A DNA stretch of 64,000 nucleotides from Actinoplanes lutulentus (GTDB lineage: Bacteria; Actinomycetota; Actinomycetes; Mycobacteriales; Micromonosporaceae): the NCBI RefSeq assembly GCF_003259845.1, contig NZ_QLMJ01000015.1, forward strand, positions 124,001-188,000. Reading direction: 5' to 3'. Positions 1 to 8,464 of this stretch are shown here, in pieces (within the stretch, counting starts at the first letter, position 1; each line of letters opens with the position of its first letter). Below the pieces are notes generated by a model. The model searched no databases and was not told the origin of the DNA. It saw only the letters and a program-made list of their open reading frames with translations. A program made the translations under genes and the position numbers.

Positions 1-29
1 ACACTGACCCCGATCCGGACAATGAAGGA

Positions 30-1406
30 GTGCCACCACCGACCGCCGGAACCGCGCAGACCCGCGCCGAACTCACCGCGCTGCGCCCCGACCTGGTGGC
101 GGCCTACGACGCCGCCCTGCCCGGCGCGAGAGCGGCGATCCTGGAACGCCTGCGGAAGGCGATCGACCGCGAGCCACTGCCGCCGGCCGCCGGCCACACC
201 AACACCACCGACCCGGTCGAACTGGTCGAAACACGCTGGCCCGGCAGCCGCCTGACGACAGAAATCGACAACAGCGTCGCCAACCTCGCCCTGGCCCGCG
301 CCAACGCGCGCCCCGGCGAGATGAACAAAAACGGCACCCTCGGCGAAATCGAACAGAGCCTCGTCGACGGACACCCCCTGCACCCCTGCTGCCGCACCCG
401 CGCCGGCATGACCGTCGCCGACGTCCTCGCCTACGCCCCCGAACACCGCACCGTCATCCGGCTGCGCCGGCTGCGCGTCCCCGCCGAACGCTGGTACGGC
501 GGCGGCCAGCCCATCCTGTACGCCCACCCGTGGCAAGCCGCCCGCCTGATGGCCCAGTACCCGTGGCTGCAGAGCGCCGGCGTCACCCGCCCGGTACGCC
601 CCCTGATGTCGCTGCGCACCGTCGCACCGATCAGCGGCGGCCCGCACATCAAGACCGCTGTCGACGTCCAGATGACCTCCGCCGTGCGTACCGTCTCCCC
701 GGCCGCCGTCCACAACGGCCCGATCCTCTCCACACTCCTGCAGACGATCACCGCCGACCTGCCCATCGACATCCTCGCCGAGACCGCCGCCGGCGCCGTC
801 ATCACCGACGACGGACCCGACCGCCGCGCCGCCCACCTCATCCGCGAAGCCCCGAAACTGGCACCCGGTGAGACAGCCGTCCCCCTGGGCGTCCTGGCCA
901 CCTGGAAACGGGCCGGTGACCCGTACCCATGGGTGGAGAAACTGGGCAGAGTGCTGTTCGCGCCGCTGGCGCGCGTGCTGGAACGCGGCGTCGCGCTGGA
1001 AGCGCACGGACAGAACACGATCCTGGTCCTTCGCGGAGATGAACCACAACGGGTTCTCTACCGCGACCTCGGCGGCGTCCGCGTGCACGCCGGCCGGCTC
1101 CGCGCCGCCGGCCTCGACACCCCCGAGCTCATCGGCGACCTGCCCACCGGCGACGAGACCGCACTGCGCACCAAACTCGCCGCGGCCGCCCTCGGCACCG
1201 TCGCCACCCAGATCATCGACGGCCTCGACGCCGACCCCGCCACCCTCTGGCAAACCCTTGCCACGGCCATGCGCGCCGACCCGTCGGCCGACACCGAAGC
1301 CCTGCTCAGCGAACCCCTACCGGTCAAAGCGACCACCGCCATGCGACTCGCCGACGACCCGCTCCAAGACATCTGGACCCACCAGCACAACCCGATGGCG
1401 GCGTGA
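30..1406 (+). CDS. IucA/IucC-family NIS siderophore synthetase (first of two)
   Basis: NRPS-independent siderophore synthetase: a cytoplasmic enzyme that adenylates a carboxylate such as citrate and condenses it with an amine or alcohol. DGHPLHPCCRTRAGM at residues 113-127 is the family HPxHPxxK/RxR motif, and EAHGQN near residue 324 is the C-terminal active-site motif. At 458 residues it is shorter than the usual ~580. The GTG at 30 overlaps an AAGGAG, so the start is doubtful. The frame is also open to the left edge, so the gene may begin outside the window. It is followed after 10 bases by a second synthetase and then a PLP decarboxylase, which makes this the tail of a siderophore operon. 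Family is certain; substrate is not readable. Confidence 0.9.
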   Translation: MPPPTAGTAQTRAELTALRPDLVAAYDAALPGARAAILERLRKAIDREPLPPAAGHTNTTDPVELVETRWPGSRLTTEIDNSVANLALARANARPGEMNKNGTLGEIEQSLVDGHPLHPCCRTRAGMTVADVLAYAPEHRTVIRLRRLRVPAERWYGGGQPILYAHPWQAARLMAQYPWLQSAGVTRPVRPLMSLRTVAPISGGPHIKTAVDVQMTSAVRTVSPAAVHNGPILSTLLQTITADLPIDILAETAAGAVITDDGPDRRAAHLIREAPKLAPGETAVPLGVLATWKRAGDPYPWVEKLGRVLFAPLARVLERGVALEAHGQNTILVLRGDEPQRVLYRDLGGVRVHAGRLRAAGLDTPELIGDLPTGDETALRTKLAAAALGTVATQIIDGLDADPATLWQTLATAMRADPSADTEALLSEPLPVKATTAMRLADDPLQDIWTHQHNPMAA

Positions 1407-1416
1407 GAGGCAACCA

Positions 1417-2979
1417 ATGATCATCCGCAGTGTGAGTACCGGACGACTCGCCGCCGCGGCCTCGCACACCGAGGCCGCACTCGCTGTCCACGCACCCGAG
1501 CTCGTGGACGGATTCACCCGCAGCCTGCCGCACGCCGCGGACATCGTCGGACGCCGGCTGCGGGCCGCGCTCGTGCGCGAAGGCCTCACCCCTGCCGTCG
1601 TCGGTGGAACCCAGCACGCCTTCAACCGGGTGGAATATCCGGTGGCCGGGGTCAGCGATCCGGTGGACCTGCTGGCCGGGATCGACAACGGGCCGTTCGC
1701 CGGGGAGATCCGCAACGCGGTGATCAACCTGGCGGTGGCTCTGTCCAGATTTAAGGCGACAAAGAGCGAAGAAAACCCCGACCTCGACGCCATCCGGCTC
1801 GAACGCCTCGCCGTCGCCGGCCACAACCTGCACCCCTGCGGCCGCACCCGCCTCGGCTGGGACACCGGCGACGTCCTGGCCCACGACGTCGAAGCCGGCC
1901 ACACCGCGATCAAGTTCGTCGCGGTCCGCGACGACCACCACCTCGGCGACGACCTCGGAGCGCTGCTCGGCCTCCCGGCAGGACCCGCCGGATACCGCAC
2001 CCAGCCCGTGCACGCCTGGCAGTTCGACCTGGTCCGCGACCGCTATCGCGACCTCTTCGACGCCAAGATCCTGCGCATCGTCGACGGAGAACTGCCGGCC
2101 GTGCCCACCGCGGCGCTGCGCACGCTCTACATTCCGGAAAAATCGGTATACGTCAAGGTCTCCCTCGACATCCAGGTCACCTCCACCCGCCGCAGCATCA
2201 GCGTCGCCTCCACCCGCAACGGCCCCGCCCTCTCCGACCTGCTGCACCGCCTCATCGCCGACGACCCCGACGGCCACCGCCTCATCCTGATGGCCGAAAC
2301 CGGCGGCGCCGCCGTACCCACCGGCAGCGGCCGCGACCTCGGCGCCATCACCCGCGCCGGCCTGGGCGGCATCCTGGAACCGGGCGAACACGCCGTCCCC
2401 GGCGGCGCCCTCCCCGCCCACGACCCCGCCACCGGAACCACCGTCATCGCCGGCCTCGTCACCGCCTCCGGCCTCACCCCAGCCGCCTGGCTCACCGCGT
2501 ACACCCGGCTGCTCCTGCCACCCTTGCTACGCCTCGCCACCCGAGGCGTAGCGCTCGAAGCCCACCTGCAGAACTGCCTGCCGACATTCGTGGGCGGCCG
2601 CCCGCACCGCCTGGCCCTGCGCGACTTCGCCGGCCTGCGCCTGCACCCCCGCCGCCTCGCCGAAACCGGCCACCACCTCGACCTCTGGCCCGGCTCCGTC
2701 ATCGGCACCGACGACGACGACACGCTGCGCTCCAAACTCGGATACACCGCCCTGCAGGCCCACCTCGGCGAACTCGTCATCCGCCTCCAGCAATCCCACG
2801 GCCTGCCCGAAAACCACGCCTGGCGCCTCGTCCGCACCGTCATCGACGACGCCATCGCCGGCCACCCCGACCATGCCTTCTACATCGCCCCGACCATCCC
2901 CCACAAAGCCCTCGTCCGGATGCGCCTCACCGCCGGCGGCGACATCTACATCCCGGTCAGCAACCCCCTGCATGGCTGA
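1417..2979 (+). CDS. IucA/IucC-family NIS siderophore synthetase (second of two)
   Basis: Second NIS synthetase of 520 residues, diverged from its neighbour, so the two probably catalyse successive condensations. AGHNLHPCGRTRLGW near residue 130 replaces the first His-Pro by His-Asn but keeps the rest of the nucleotide-binding motif. EAHLQN near residue 382 is the C-terminal catalytic motif. The ATG at 1417 is chosen because it starts 10 bases after the previous stop; the same frame is open further upstream inside the first gene but has no family similarity there. The 3' end overlaps the next start by 8 bases, implying translational coupling. Confidence 0.92.
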   Translation: MIIRSVSTGRLAAAASHTEAALAVHAPELVDGFTRSLPHAADIVGRRLRAALVREGLTPAVVGGTQHAFNRVEYPVAGVSDPVDLLAGIDNGPFAGEIRNAVINLAVALSRFKATKSEENPDLDAIRLERLAVAGHNLHPCGRTRLGWDTGDVLAHDVEAGHTAIKFVAVRDDHHLGDDLGALLGLPAGPAGYRTQPVHAWQFDLVRDRYRDLFDAKILRIVDGELPAVPTAALRTLYIPEKSVYVKVSLDIQVTSTRRSISVASTRNGPALSDLLHRLIADDPDGHRLILMAETGGAAVPTGSGRDLGAITRAGLGGILEPGEHAVPGGALPAHDPATGTTVIAGLVTASGLTPAAWLTAYTRLLLPPLLRLATRGVALEAHLQNCLPTFVGGRPHRLALRDFAGLRLHPRRLAETGHHLDLWPGSVIGTDDDDTLRSKLGYTALQAHLGELVIRLQQSHGLPENHAWRLVRTVIDDAIAGHPDHAFYIAPTIPHKALVRMRLTAGGDIYIPVSNPLHG

Positions 2980-4108
2980 GCTCCCCGCTCACGTCACCGC
3001 GGCGCTGCGCCGCCTGACGGCACCGGCCTGCGCGTACCTCTACGACACCCAGACCTTGGTCACCCGCGCGCGCACGCTGCGCTCAGCGCTCCCCCCAAGA
3101 GCCACATTCCTGTACGCCGTAAAAGCCAACGGCCACCCGTCAGTGATCGCCACCCTCGCGCAAGAAGCTGACGGCCTGGAAGTAGCGTCCGGCGGCGAAC
3201 TGTCCCTGGCGGTCACGGCCGGCGCCGGACGCATCGTCTTCGGCGGCCCCGGCAAAACCGACGCCGAGTTGGCCGCCGCGGTCGAAGCAGGCGCTCTGAT
3301 CAACGTGGAGAGCGCCTTCGAAATGCGCCGCATGGCCGGCCTGGGCCTCTCCGCCGACATCTGCGTCCGGGTGAACCGGGCCGGCTCCTCGCTGCGGGGA
3401 AGCCACAGCATGACCGGCACACCCACCCCGTTCGGCATCGACTCGAGCCAGCTGGGCGCAGTCCTGTCTTCTGTGCCCCCGGGCCTGAACGTCATCGGCT
3501 TCCACCTGCACGCCGTCTCCAACAACCTCGACGGCGTCGCCCACGCCGCCTTCCTCACCGAAGCGATCACCTGGTCTCTCACCACGGCCCGTGCGTACGG
3601 GATCCCGCTGCGAGTGGTGAACGCAGGAGGCGGCCTGGGCGTCGACTACACCTCCTCGGCGTCGATGGACATATCGGCGTTGTCGGGTGTGTCCGTCCCC
3701 CCAGGCGTAGAACTGATCCTGGAACCCGGCCGCTGGCTCACCGCCGACGCCGGCTGGTACGCCGCCGAGGTCCTCGACCTGAAGACCACCCACGGCCGGA
3801 CGTTCGCCGTGCTGCGAGGCGGCACCCACCACTTCCGGCTGCCGGCAGCCTGGGGTTACAGCCACCCGTTTGTCGTTTTCCCGGTATCCACGTGGGACCG
3901 CCCCTACGCACGGCCGTCCGTGAGCAACGTGGAGATCGACGCCGTAGGCGAACTGTGCACCCCCAGAGACGTCCTCACCCGGGGCCAGCATGTGTCGTCC
4001 CTGCGAGCAGGCGACCTCCTGGTCTTCCCCCGAACCGGCGCCTACGGCTGGGACATCTCCCACCACGACTTCCTACGCCACGACCCACCAGAGTTCGTAA
4101 TCCTCTGA
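2972..4108 (+). CDS. fold-type III PLP-dependent decarboxylase (siderophore operon)
   Basis: A 378-residue alanine-racemase-fold decarboxylase of the ornithine/diaminopimelate decarboxylase superfamily. Lys51 in YAVKANGH is the Schiff-base lysine, GGGLGVDY near residue 214 the phosphate-binding loop, and Cys in GELCTPRD near residue 331 the second-subunit catalytic cysteine. In staphyloferrin B, achromobactin and vibrioferrin clusters, enzymes of this type (SbnH, AcsE, PvsE) sit beside IucA/IucC synthetases and decarboxylate an amino-acid building block or intermediate. The 8-base overlap with the preceding synthetase supports that role here. The exact substrate is an inference. Confidence 0.88.
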   Translation: MAELPAHVTAALRRLTAPACAYLYDTQTLVTRARTLRSALPPRATFLYAVKANGHPSVIATLAQEADGLEVASGGELSLAVTAGAGRIVFGGPGKTDAELAAAVEAGALINVESAFEMRRMAGLGLSADICVRVNRAGSSLRGSHSMTGTPTPFGIDSSQLGAVLSSVPPGLNVIGFHLHAVSNNLDGVAHAAFLTEAITWSLTTARAYGIPLRVVNAGGGLGVDYTSSASMDISALSGVSVPPGVELILEPGRWLTADAGWYAAEVLDLKTTHGRTFAVLRGGTHHFRLPAAWGYSHPFVVFPVSTWDRPYARPSVSNVEIDAVGELCTPRDVLTRGQHVSSLRAGDLLVFPRTGAYGWDISHHDFLRHDPPEFVIL

Positions 4109-4160
4109 CCTGGGCTTTCCTGGATTAGTCGGCGAAGCCGTCCTTCTGCCTTGTCTTGAG

Positions 4161-4176
4161 GTGCGGCTTGCCGCAC
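4161..4176. terminator. short hairpin after the siderophore operon
   Basis: GTGCGGC-TT-GCCGCAC, a perfect 7-bp stem with a 2-base loop, lies 52 bases after the decarboxylase stop, between convergent genes. No U-tract follows, so termination is only a possibility. Confidence 0.35.
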
Positions 4177-4190
4177 TACCCTTAAGGCAT

Positions 4191-4219
4191 CCTAGGATTC
4201 TAGGTCGGAACGATTCCGA
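4191..4219. promoter_or_regulatory. CTAG-rich conserved element, copy 1, with adjacent inverted repeat
   Basis: CCTAGGATTCTAGG (4191-4204) is preceded by CTTAAGGCAT. It is followed directly by TCGGAA-CGA-TTCCGA (4205-4219), a perfect inverted repeat. The same core with similar left flank recurs at 8395 and 24830. Here it lies between the 3' ends of convergent genes, so no gene start is obviously controlled. Confidence 0.4.
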
Positions 4220-4220
4220 C

Positions 4221-4760
4221 TCATGCGTCGCTACCACCCGGCTGCCAGCCGACCCGCTGCGCCCACCCGTCAGCCCGCCGGATCACTTCCCAGACGAACG
4301 ACGCCTTGGCATCCGTGTACCCATGCCGATCCTCGCGATACCGCTCTGCCAACTCCCGCTTGAGCAGCGCATATTCCCGCGCCGTCCGCTCATCCACCCT
4401 CAGGAAGTCACGGAACAACAGGGCGAACTGCTCGGAGAAACTCCCCGCCTGCCGCACATGAAGATGCGTGCGGGGCCGGCCCGGACCTTCCCGGAAATAC
4501 CGCTTCGTCCGCTCGGCGTTCTCCGCCCGATACACCCACCCGCACCCCACCAGCGGATCCCGGAAGACCGAGACCGGTTCGAGGCTCGCCACCGACACCT
4601 GAATATCCACGATCGGCTTGGCGGCCATCCCCGGCACCGACGTCGACCCGATGTGGTCGATCCGCACGGCCACATCACCGAGCGCCTCCCGCAGCGACGC
4701 GCCCACCTCAGCGAAGCGCGCCGCCCACCCCGGGTCGTGATCCACCACGACGACGATCAT
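4221..4760 (-). CDS. GrpB/UPF0157 family protein
   Basis: A 179-residue protein of the GrpB family (nucleotidyltransferase-like fold). Diagnostic is RIDHIGSTSVPGMAAKPIVD at residues 33-52, with the GST and the Asp of the fold, and HLHV near residue 99. Family members occur alone or fused to CoaE; their own reaction is poorly defined. The ATG at 4760 overlaps by ATGA the stop of a short acetyltransferase remnant upstream on the same strand, so the two may once have formed an operon. Family call is firm; function is not. Confidence 0.85.
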   Translation of the reverse strand: MIVVVVDHDPGWAARFAEVGASLREALGDVAVRIDHIGSTSVPGMAAKPIVDIQVSVASLEPVSVFRDPLVGCGWVYRAENAERTKRYFREGPGRPRTHLHVRQAGSFSEQFALLFRDFLRVDERTAREYALLKRELAERYREDRHGYTDAKASFVWEVIRRADGWAQRVGWQPGGSDA

Positions 4761-4906
4761 GCGAGGCCGCCGAAACCGGTCTTGTCCGCCGCGGTGATCG
4801 GGCGCAGCACCCGCGCCGGCGACCCCACCGCGATCACGTCGGCGGGCAGCGAACGCGTCACCACACTCCCCGATCGGCCGGTCAGGATGTGGTCGCGCTG
4901 CGCGTC
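4757..4906 (-). pseudogene. 3' remnant of a left-handed beta-helix acetyltransferase
   Basis: In the frame ending at the TGA of 4757-4759, the minus strand encodes a segment reading GSVVTRSLPADVIAVGSPAR followed by VLRPI. This is the typical last coil and C-terminal tail of maltose/galactoside O-acetyltransferases (GAGSVV..dip...vavGnPArvir). Upstream of about 4900 the similarity disappears and the DNA is occupied by the end of the FAD oxidoreductase. About 50 codons remain and the catalytic region is missing, so this is probably a deletion remnant. The stop overlaps the GrpB start (ATGA). Confidence 0.6.
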
Positions 4907-6071
4907 AAGAGTCACCCGCCGATCGTCCCAGAGCTATCGACGAGCGCCGCGAACCGTCCGTCGTCCACCCCGGAATCCGCATTGCACCCGGCTTCCGCGC
5001 CTCCATCGACAACTGCTTGACCGTCCCCCAGCAGACGAACTCCTTGATCCGCGCACCCATCCGCCCGCCCACGACGAACCTCCGGGCCCGGTCGTCGCGA
5101 TGCGCGAACTGCACCAGCCCGGCCCGCCGCCCCACACTCAGGCACTGCCCGACGAACCCGATCGCCAGCGGCTCCGGCGCATCGCCGGCGATCCGGCGCA
5201 GAACGGTCGCCGCCGCGTGCATCCCGAGCGGCCCGGCCGCCTGGCAACTCATCCGGAACGGCCGATCCGACGGCGCCGCGCAATCCCCGGCCGCCACCAC
5301 CCGATCATCGTCGATGCTCGTCAGCGTCTCGTCCGTGCGCAGCCGGCCCAGGCCGTCGACACTCAACCCGCTGCGCGCCGCCAGGTCCGGCACCGAGAAA
5401 CCGGCCGTCCAGACCGTCACCGCGCTCTCCAGCGAACGCCCGTCGGCGAGCCGCACCGCCGCCGGCCCCACCGCGGTCACCGCAACGCCCTGCACCACCC
5501 GCACCCCGAGCGCGGCAAGCTGCGCGGTCACCTCACGGCGACCCCTTTCATGAAGGTACGGGTTGACGACCCCCGAACACACCAGAGTGACCGACCGTCC
5601 GGCTTCGGCCAGCTCAGCAGCCGTCTCCAGCCCGGTGGCGCCGCCGCCCACGACGGTCACCGGCGCATCGCCCGGCGCCGCCTCGAGGGCGTGGCGCAGC
5701 CGCTGCGCGTCGTCCCAGGTGGCGATCGGGTACGCGTGCTCAGGCCCCCCGGCACTGCGGCTGCCCACCGCGTAGATCAGGTAGTCGTAGTCGCGTACCC
5801 CACCGCCGGCAAGGGCCACGCTGCGCCGGCCGGTGTCGATGCCGGTGGCCGCGTCGACCACCAGTTCCACCCGCTCGGCCAGGACGGTCCGGTAGTCCAC
5901 CGCCGCCGCATGGGTCCCGGCGGCCAGCTGATGCAGCCGGATCCGCTCCACGAACGACGACCGAGCATTGATCAGGGTCACCGCCACGTCGTCGCGCTGG
6001 GTCAGCCGGTTCGCGGCCATCACACCGGCGTACCCGCCGCCGATCACGATGACCCGGGTTGTGTCGCTCAC
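4905..6071 (-). CDS. NAD(P)/FAD-dependent oxidoreductase (NDH-2-like)
   Basis: A 388-residue two-dinucleotide-binding-domain flavoprotein related to type II NADH dehydrogenases and AIF/ferredoxin-reductase-like enzymes. It has VIVIGGGYAGVMAA (FAD GxGxxG, residues 8-21), VTVVGGGATGLETAAELAE near residue 139 (NAD(P)H), and VVAAGDCAAP near residue 275 (second FAD motif). The GTG start at 6071 has GGAGG six bases upstream. No C-terminal amphipathic membrane anchor is obvious. The electron acceptor is unknown; quinone reduction is possible. Confidence 0.85.
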   Translation of the reverse strand: MSDTTRVIVIGGGYAGVMAANRLTQRDDVAVTLINARSSFVERIRLHQLAAGTHAAAVDYRTVLAERVELVVDAATGIDTGRRSVALAGGGVRDYDYLIYAVGSRSAGGPEHAYPIATWDDAQRLRHALEAAPGDAPVTVVGGGATGLETAAELAEAGRSVTLVCSGVVNPYLHERGRREVTAQLAALGVRVVQGVAVTAVGPAAVRLADGRSLESAVTVWTAGFSVPDLAARSGLSVDGLGRLRTDETLTSIDDDRVVAAGDCAAPSDRPFRMSCQAAGPLGMHAAATVLRRIAGDAPEPLAIGFVGQCLSVGRRAGLVQFAHRDDRARRFVVGGRMGARIKEFVCWGTVKQLSMEARKPGAMRIPGWTTDGSRRSSIALGRSAGDS

Positions 6072-6138
6072 GGTGCCTCCTCAGGGTTTGCCCATATGAC
6101 ACCGGGCGTCCCGCGGTCGTAACACCGAGTGACCCAGG

Positions 6139-8121
6139 TCACCGGGTCAGGAGCAGCATCCGATCCTGGCGCACGATGAGGACCCGGCCGTCGTCGGACA
6201 CCGCCATCACCTCATGCTCGCTGTAGGCGAACCCGAACGTGTCCAGCGGCTGCCGCGTGCAATGCCACTCGCCGCAGCGCCACAGCACCTGCTGCCAGTA
6301 GTCCGCCGTCGAGGACTCCGACGACTCCCCCTCGACCCCGGAGTCGCTGGACGACCCACCGATCGTCACGTGGAACCCCGGCTTCGTGGTCTTCTCCACC
6401 GCCGTCGCGTAGTAGACCCCGTCCCGGGCCGCCACCGCACCGGTCTCCGGGGCCTGCGGCCCGCCGACCGCGTCCAGGATGTTCTCGCCGACCCGCAGCA
6501 TGCCCTGCTCCCAGGAGAGCGCCAGCCCACCCAGCGACGCCGGCGCCGCCCACACCGAGCCGGGATCCCCGACCCAGATCTGCACGCTGCGCGGCTTCGC
6601 GCAGGTCACCGGCTCACAGGTCACCTGCGACGCCTCCGACCCGGTACGCACAGTCGCCAGCGGCCGCCCGTCCGCACCGACGGTCAGCCGGATCTGCGAG
6701 TCGTCAGTGGCATCCTCGTACGCCGTGAGCCGCTCGATCGTGCCTCCGTCGTACCGTTGCGGGGTTTTGCATCCGATCTCCGGGCAGCGGATGAAGCTGA
6801 TCCGGAAGGTCTTGTCCTGCGCGGCCGCGAGCACGAACCAGAGCGCCTGATCAGGGGCGACGGCCGCGCCGAGCTGCGCCCACTCGAACTTCTCCCGCGC
6901 CGACCTGCGCACCGGGACATAGGCTTCCGGGCAGCCGGACCGGGTGCAGCGCGCGTAGTGGATGAACGGCCCGCCGTTCTCCTCGCCGCCGCTGAGCGAG
7001 GCCTTCAGGACGGTGTTCCCGTCGGCGCTGATCCCGGCCGCGCCCCGCCCGCTCCACATCGACGGGCCACCGTTCTGGTCGATGAAGCGGTCGCACAGGT
7101 CGGTCTCGCAGAACCAGGCACCGGACATCGTGGCGATCACCGGGTGCTTGCCGGCCGGCCAGGCCACCGCGACCGGACCGCTGGTCGAACGATCGTGCGT
7201 CCGCAGGACCGGCGCGTCGAACGGGTTCGCCAGGGCAACGCCGCCGGGGGCGAGAACGGCCAGCACCACGGCCGCCACACCCGCCCAGGTCAGCAGCCGA
7301 CTCGGCGAACCCGGATCCGGATCCGAGTAATCGCCCAGCCGCGCGTCCACCGCCGCCAGATCCACCGAAGCGCCAGGCGAAAGCGAAGGCGTGAGCGAAG
7401 CGGGACGTTGCAGCAGGTAGACGTACGCGAGGGTGCCCGCCTGCACCGCCACCACCAGCAGCGACGCGACAACCCCGGTGATCCACGCCGCCCAGGTGCG
7501 GCCCACCAGCCCGTCGAAGAGGCTCGACGCCAGCAACGGGATCACGATGCCGCCGAGCAGGAACGCGCCGGCCGTCGGCACCACCCGGCCCCGGGTCAGC
7601 GCCCAGTCCGAGCCGCCGAGCTGGTGCGCGGCGAGCCCGATCAGCAGCCGTCCCGCGGTCAGGGCGCCGGCCAGCAGCACCGCGATGACCAGGGCGAGGG
7701 TGACGTAGCCGCTCCCGATGCCGGACACCATCCACAGCCCGAGCCCGGTGATGCCCACGATCGCCACGAATCCGGCCGCGACGACCGGGAAGTGTCGCAG
7801 GGCGGCCAGGATCGCACGGTGCGGGCGTACCGCGTACCCCCGCTCGTCGCCGATCGCGACAAGTGTCGCGGCAGAGAGAGCGACCAGCCAGAAGGCCGCG
7901 ATCACGACGCGCCGCCACCAGCCGGCCTCCGGGAGCTGCAGCATCCCGTTCACGATGATCGTGCCGGCGGCGCTGCTGAACCGGCCGACGAGCACGTCGA
8001 GCACCGTGAGCGTCAGCAGCGCGGCGGCCAGGATCGGCAGGAGCACGGTCAGCAACTGCCGCGAGGAGGTCAAAGCCGTTCGATATCCGGCCGCGGTGTT
8101 GCCGATCAGGGAGAGGAGCAC
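6139..8121 (-). CDS. polytopic membrane protein with an extracytoplasmic repeat domain carrying five CX4C pairs
   Basis: A 660-residue protein. Residues 22-300 hold about seven hydrophobic segments (near 25-45, 72-90, 112-132, 138-160, 187-203, 210-235, 277-297). Residues 300-660 form a hydrophilic region that should lie outside the cell. This part carries C338/C343, C392/C397, C446/C451, C502/C507 and C616/C621: five CX4C pairs with a 54-56 residue period, the last after a double interval. That suggests a six-unit beta-propeller-like repeat in which one unit lost its cysteines. Short strands (AVSDDGRVLIV, RLTVGADGRPLATV) fit such a fold. GTG start. I do not recognise a named family; a sensor or scaffold role is a guess. 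Confidence 0.75.
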   Translation of the reverse strand: MLLSLIGNTAAGYRTALTSSRQLLTVLLPILAAALLTLTVLDVLVGRFSSAAGTIIVNGMLQLPEAGWWRRVVIAAFWLVALSAATLVAIGDERGYAVRPHRAILAALRHFPVVAAGFVAIVGITGLGLWMVSGIGSGYVTLALVIAVLLAGALTAGRLLIGLAAHQLGGSDWALTRGRVVPTAGAFLLGGIVIPLLASSLFDGLVGRTWAAWITGVVASLLVVAVQAGTLAYVYLLQRPASLTPSLSPGASVDLAAVDARLGDYSDPDPGSPSRLLTWAGVAAVVLAVLAPGGVALANPFDAPVLRTHDRSTSGPVAVAWPAGKHPVIATMSGAWFCETDLCDRFIDQNGGPSMWSGRGAAGISADGNTVLKASLSGGEENGGPFIHYARCTRSGCPEAYVPVRRSAREKFEWAQLGAAVAPDQALWFVLAAAQDKTFRISFIRCPEIGCKTPQRYDGGTIERLTAYEDATDDSQIRLTVGADGRPLATVRTGSEASQVTCEPVTCAKPRSVQIWVGDPGSVWAAPASLGGLALSWEQGMLRVGENILDAVGGPQAPETGAVAARDGVYYATAVEKTTKPGFHVTIGGSSSDSGVEGESSESSTADYWQQVLWRCGEWHCTRQPLDTFGFAYSEHEVMAVSDDGRVLIVRQDRMLLLTR

Positions 8122-8143
8122 CGCGCGAGGATAACGGAGCTGA

Positions 8144-8380
8144 TCAACTTTTCGCGGCCCCGAGGAACCGGCGGCCGACCAGCACTGATGTGCCGGTGGG
8201 CAGGGTCACGTCGTGGCCGGCGGCGAGACGTTCGCACCAGCCCATGACGGTGTCGAAGTCGAGGCCGCCACCGAGGCTGTTGCTGCCGTCCTCGGCGCTG
8301 AACCACCGCGCGTGCAGCCGGCAGGATCGGTCACCCGCTGACGTAGATTCCCCGCGCTGCCCGAGCCTACGCGGGGTCAC
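8144..8380 (-). CDS. small hypothetical protein (78 residues)
   Basis: An open frame with a plausible body (ARWFSAEDGSNSLGGGLDF near residue 25 onward, ending FLGAAKS). The N-terminus is Arg/Gly-rich, so the true start may be internal. The GTG at 8380 lies 14 bases from the CTAG element at 8395-8408 and could be served by it. It resembles no family I can name. Confidence 0.35.
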   Translation of the reverse strand: MTPRRLGQRGESTSAGDRSCRLHARWFSAEDGSNSLGGGLDFDTVMGWCERLAAGHDVTLPTGTSVLVGRRFLGAAKS

Positions 8381-8394
8381 ACCCTCTAATGCGT

Positions 8395-8408
8395 CCTAGG
8401 ATTCTAGG
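8395..8408. promoter_or_regulatory. CTAG-rich conserved element, copy 2
   Basis: CCTAGGATTCTAGG, preceded by CACACCCTCTAATGCGT. The flank and core match copy 3 (24830) closely: CACACCC-CTAA-GC-TCCTAGGA-CTAGG. It lies upstream of the ABC-F leader and, on the other strand, just before the 78-residue frame. TAGGAT inside it also fits an actinobacterial -10 box, so it may be an operator, a promoter, or both. Confidence 0.5.
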
Positions 8409-8435
8409 AAAGAGGCCTCTGCTACCGTCGATCCT

Positions 8436-8462
8436 GTGACGCAACAGCTGCTCTTCCTCTGA
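8436..8462 (+). CDS. leader peptide of the ABC-F gene (VTQQLLFL)
   Basis: GTG ACG CAA CAG CTG CTC TTC CTC TGA encodes eight residues, MTQQLLFL. TACCGT at 8423-8428 lies 7 bases before the GTG, the spacing of a leaderless start, so the peptide may begin at the first base of the transcript. Three bases after the stop codon begins a long hairpin in front of the ABC-F start. Such leaders are used for drug-responsive control of ribosome-protection ABC-F genes by attenuation. The role here is inferred from layout only. Confidence 0.55.
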   Translation: MTQQLLFL

Positions 8463-8464
8463 TC

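Noticed and set aside
22..255. Short plus-strand frame starting ATG at 22
   Set aside because: It overlaps the IucA/IucC gene in another frame and reads as Pro/Arg/Thr-rich shadow sequence.
1324..2421. Long minus-strand open frame opposite the second synthetase
   Set aside because: Gly/Val/Ala-rich shadow translation of a gene with clear family motifs on the plus strand.
4161..6122. 653-codon plus-strand open frame opposite GrpB and the FAD oxidoreductase
   Set aside because: Arg/Pro/His-rich shadow; both minus-strand genes have strong motifs.
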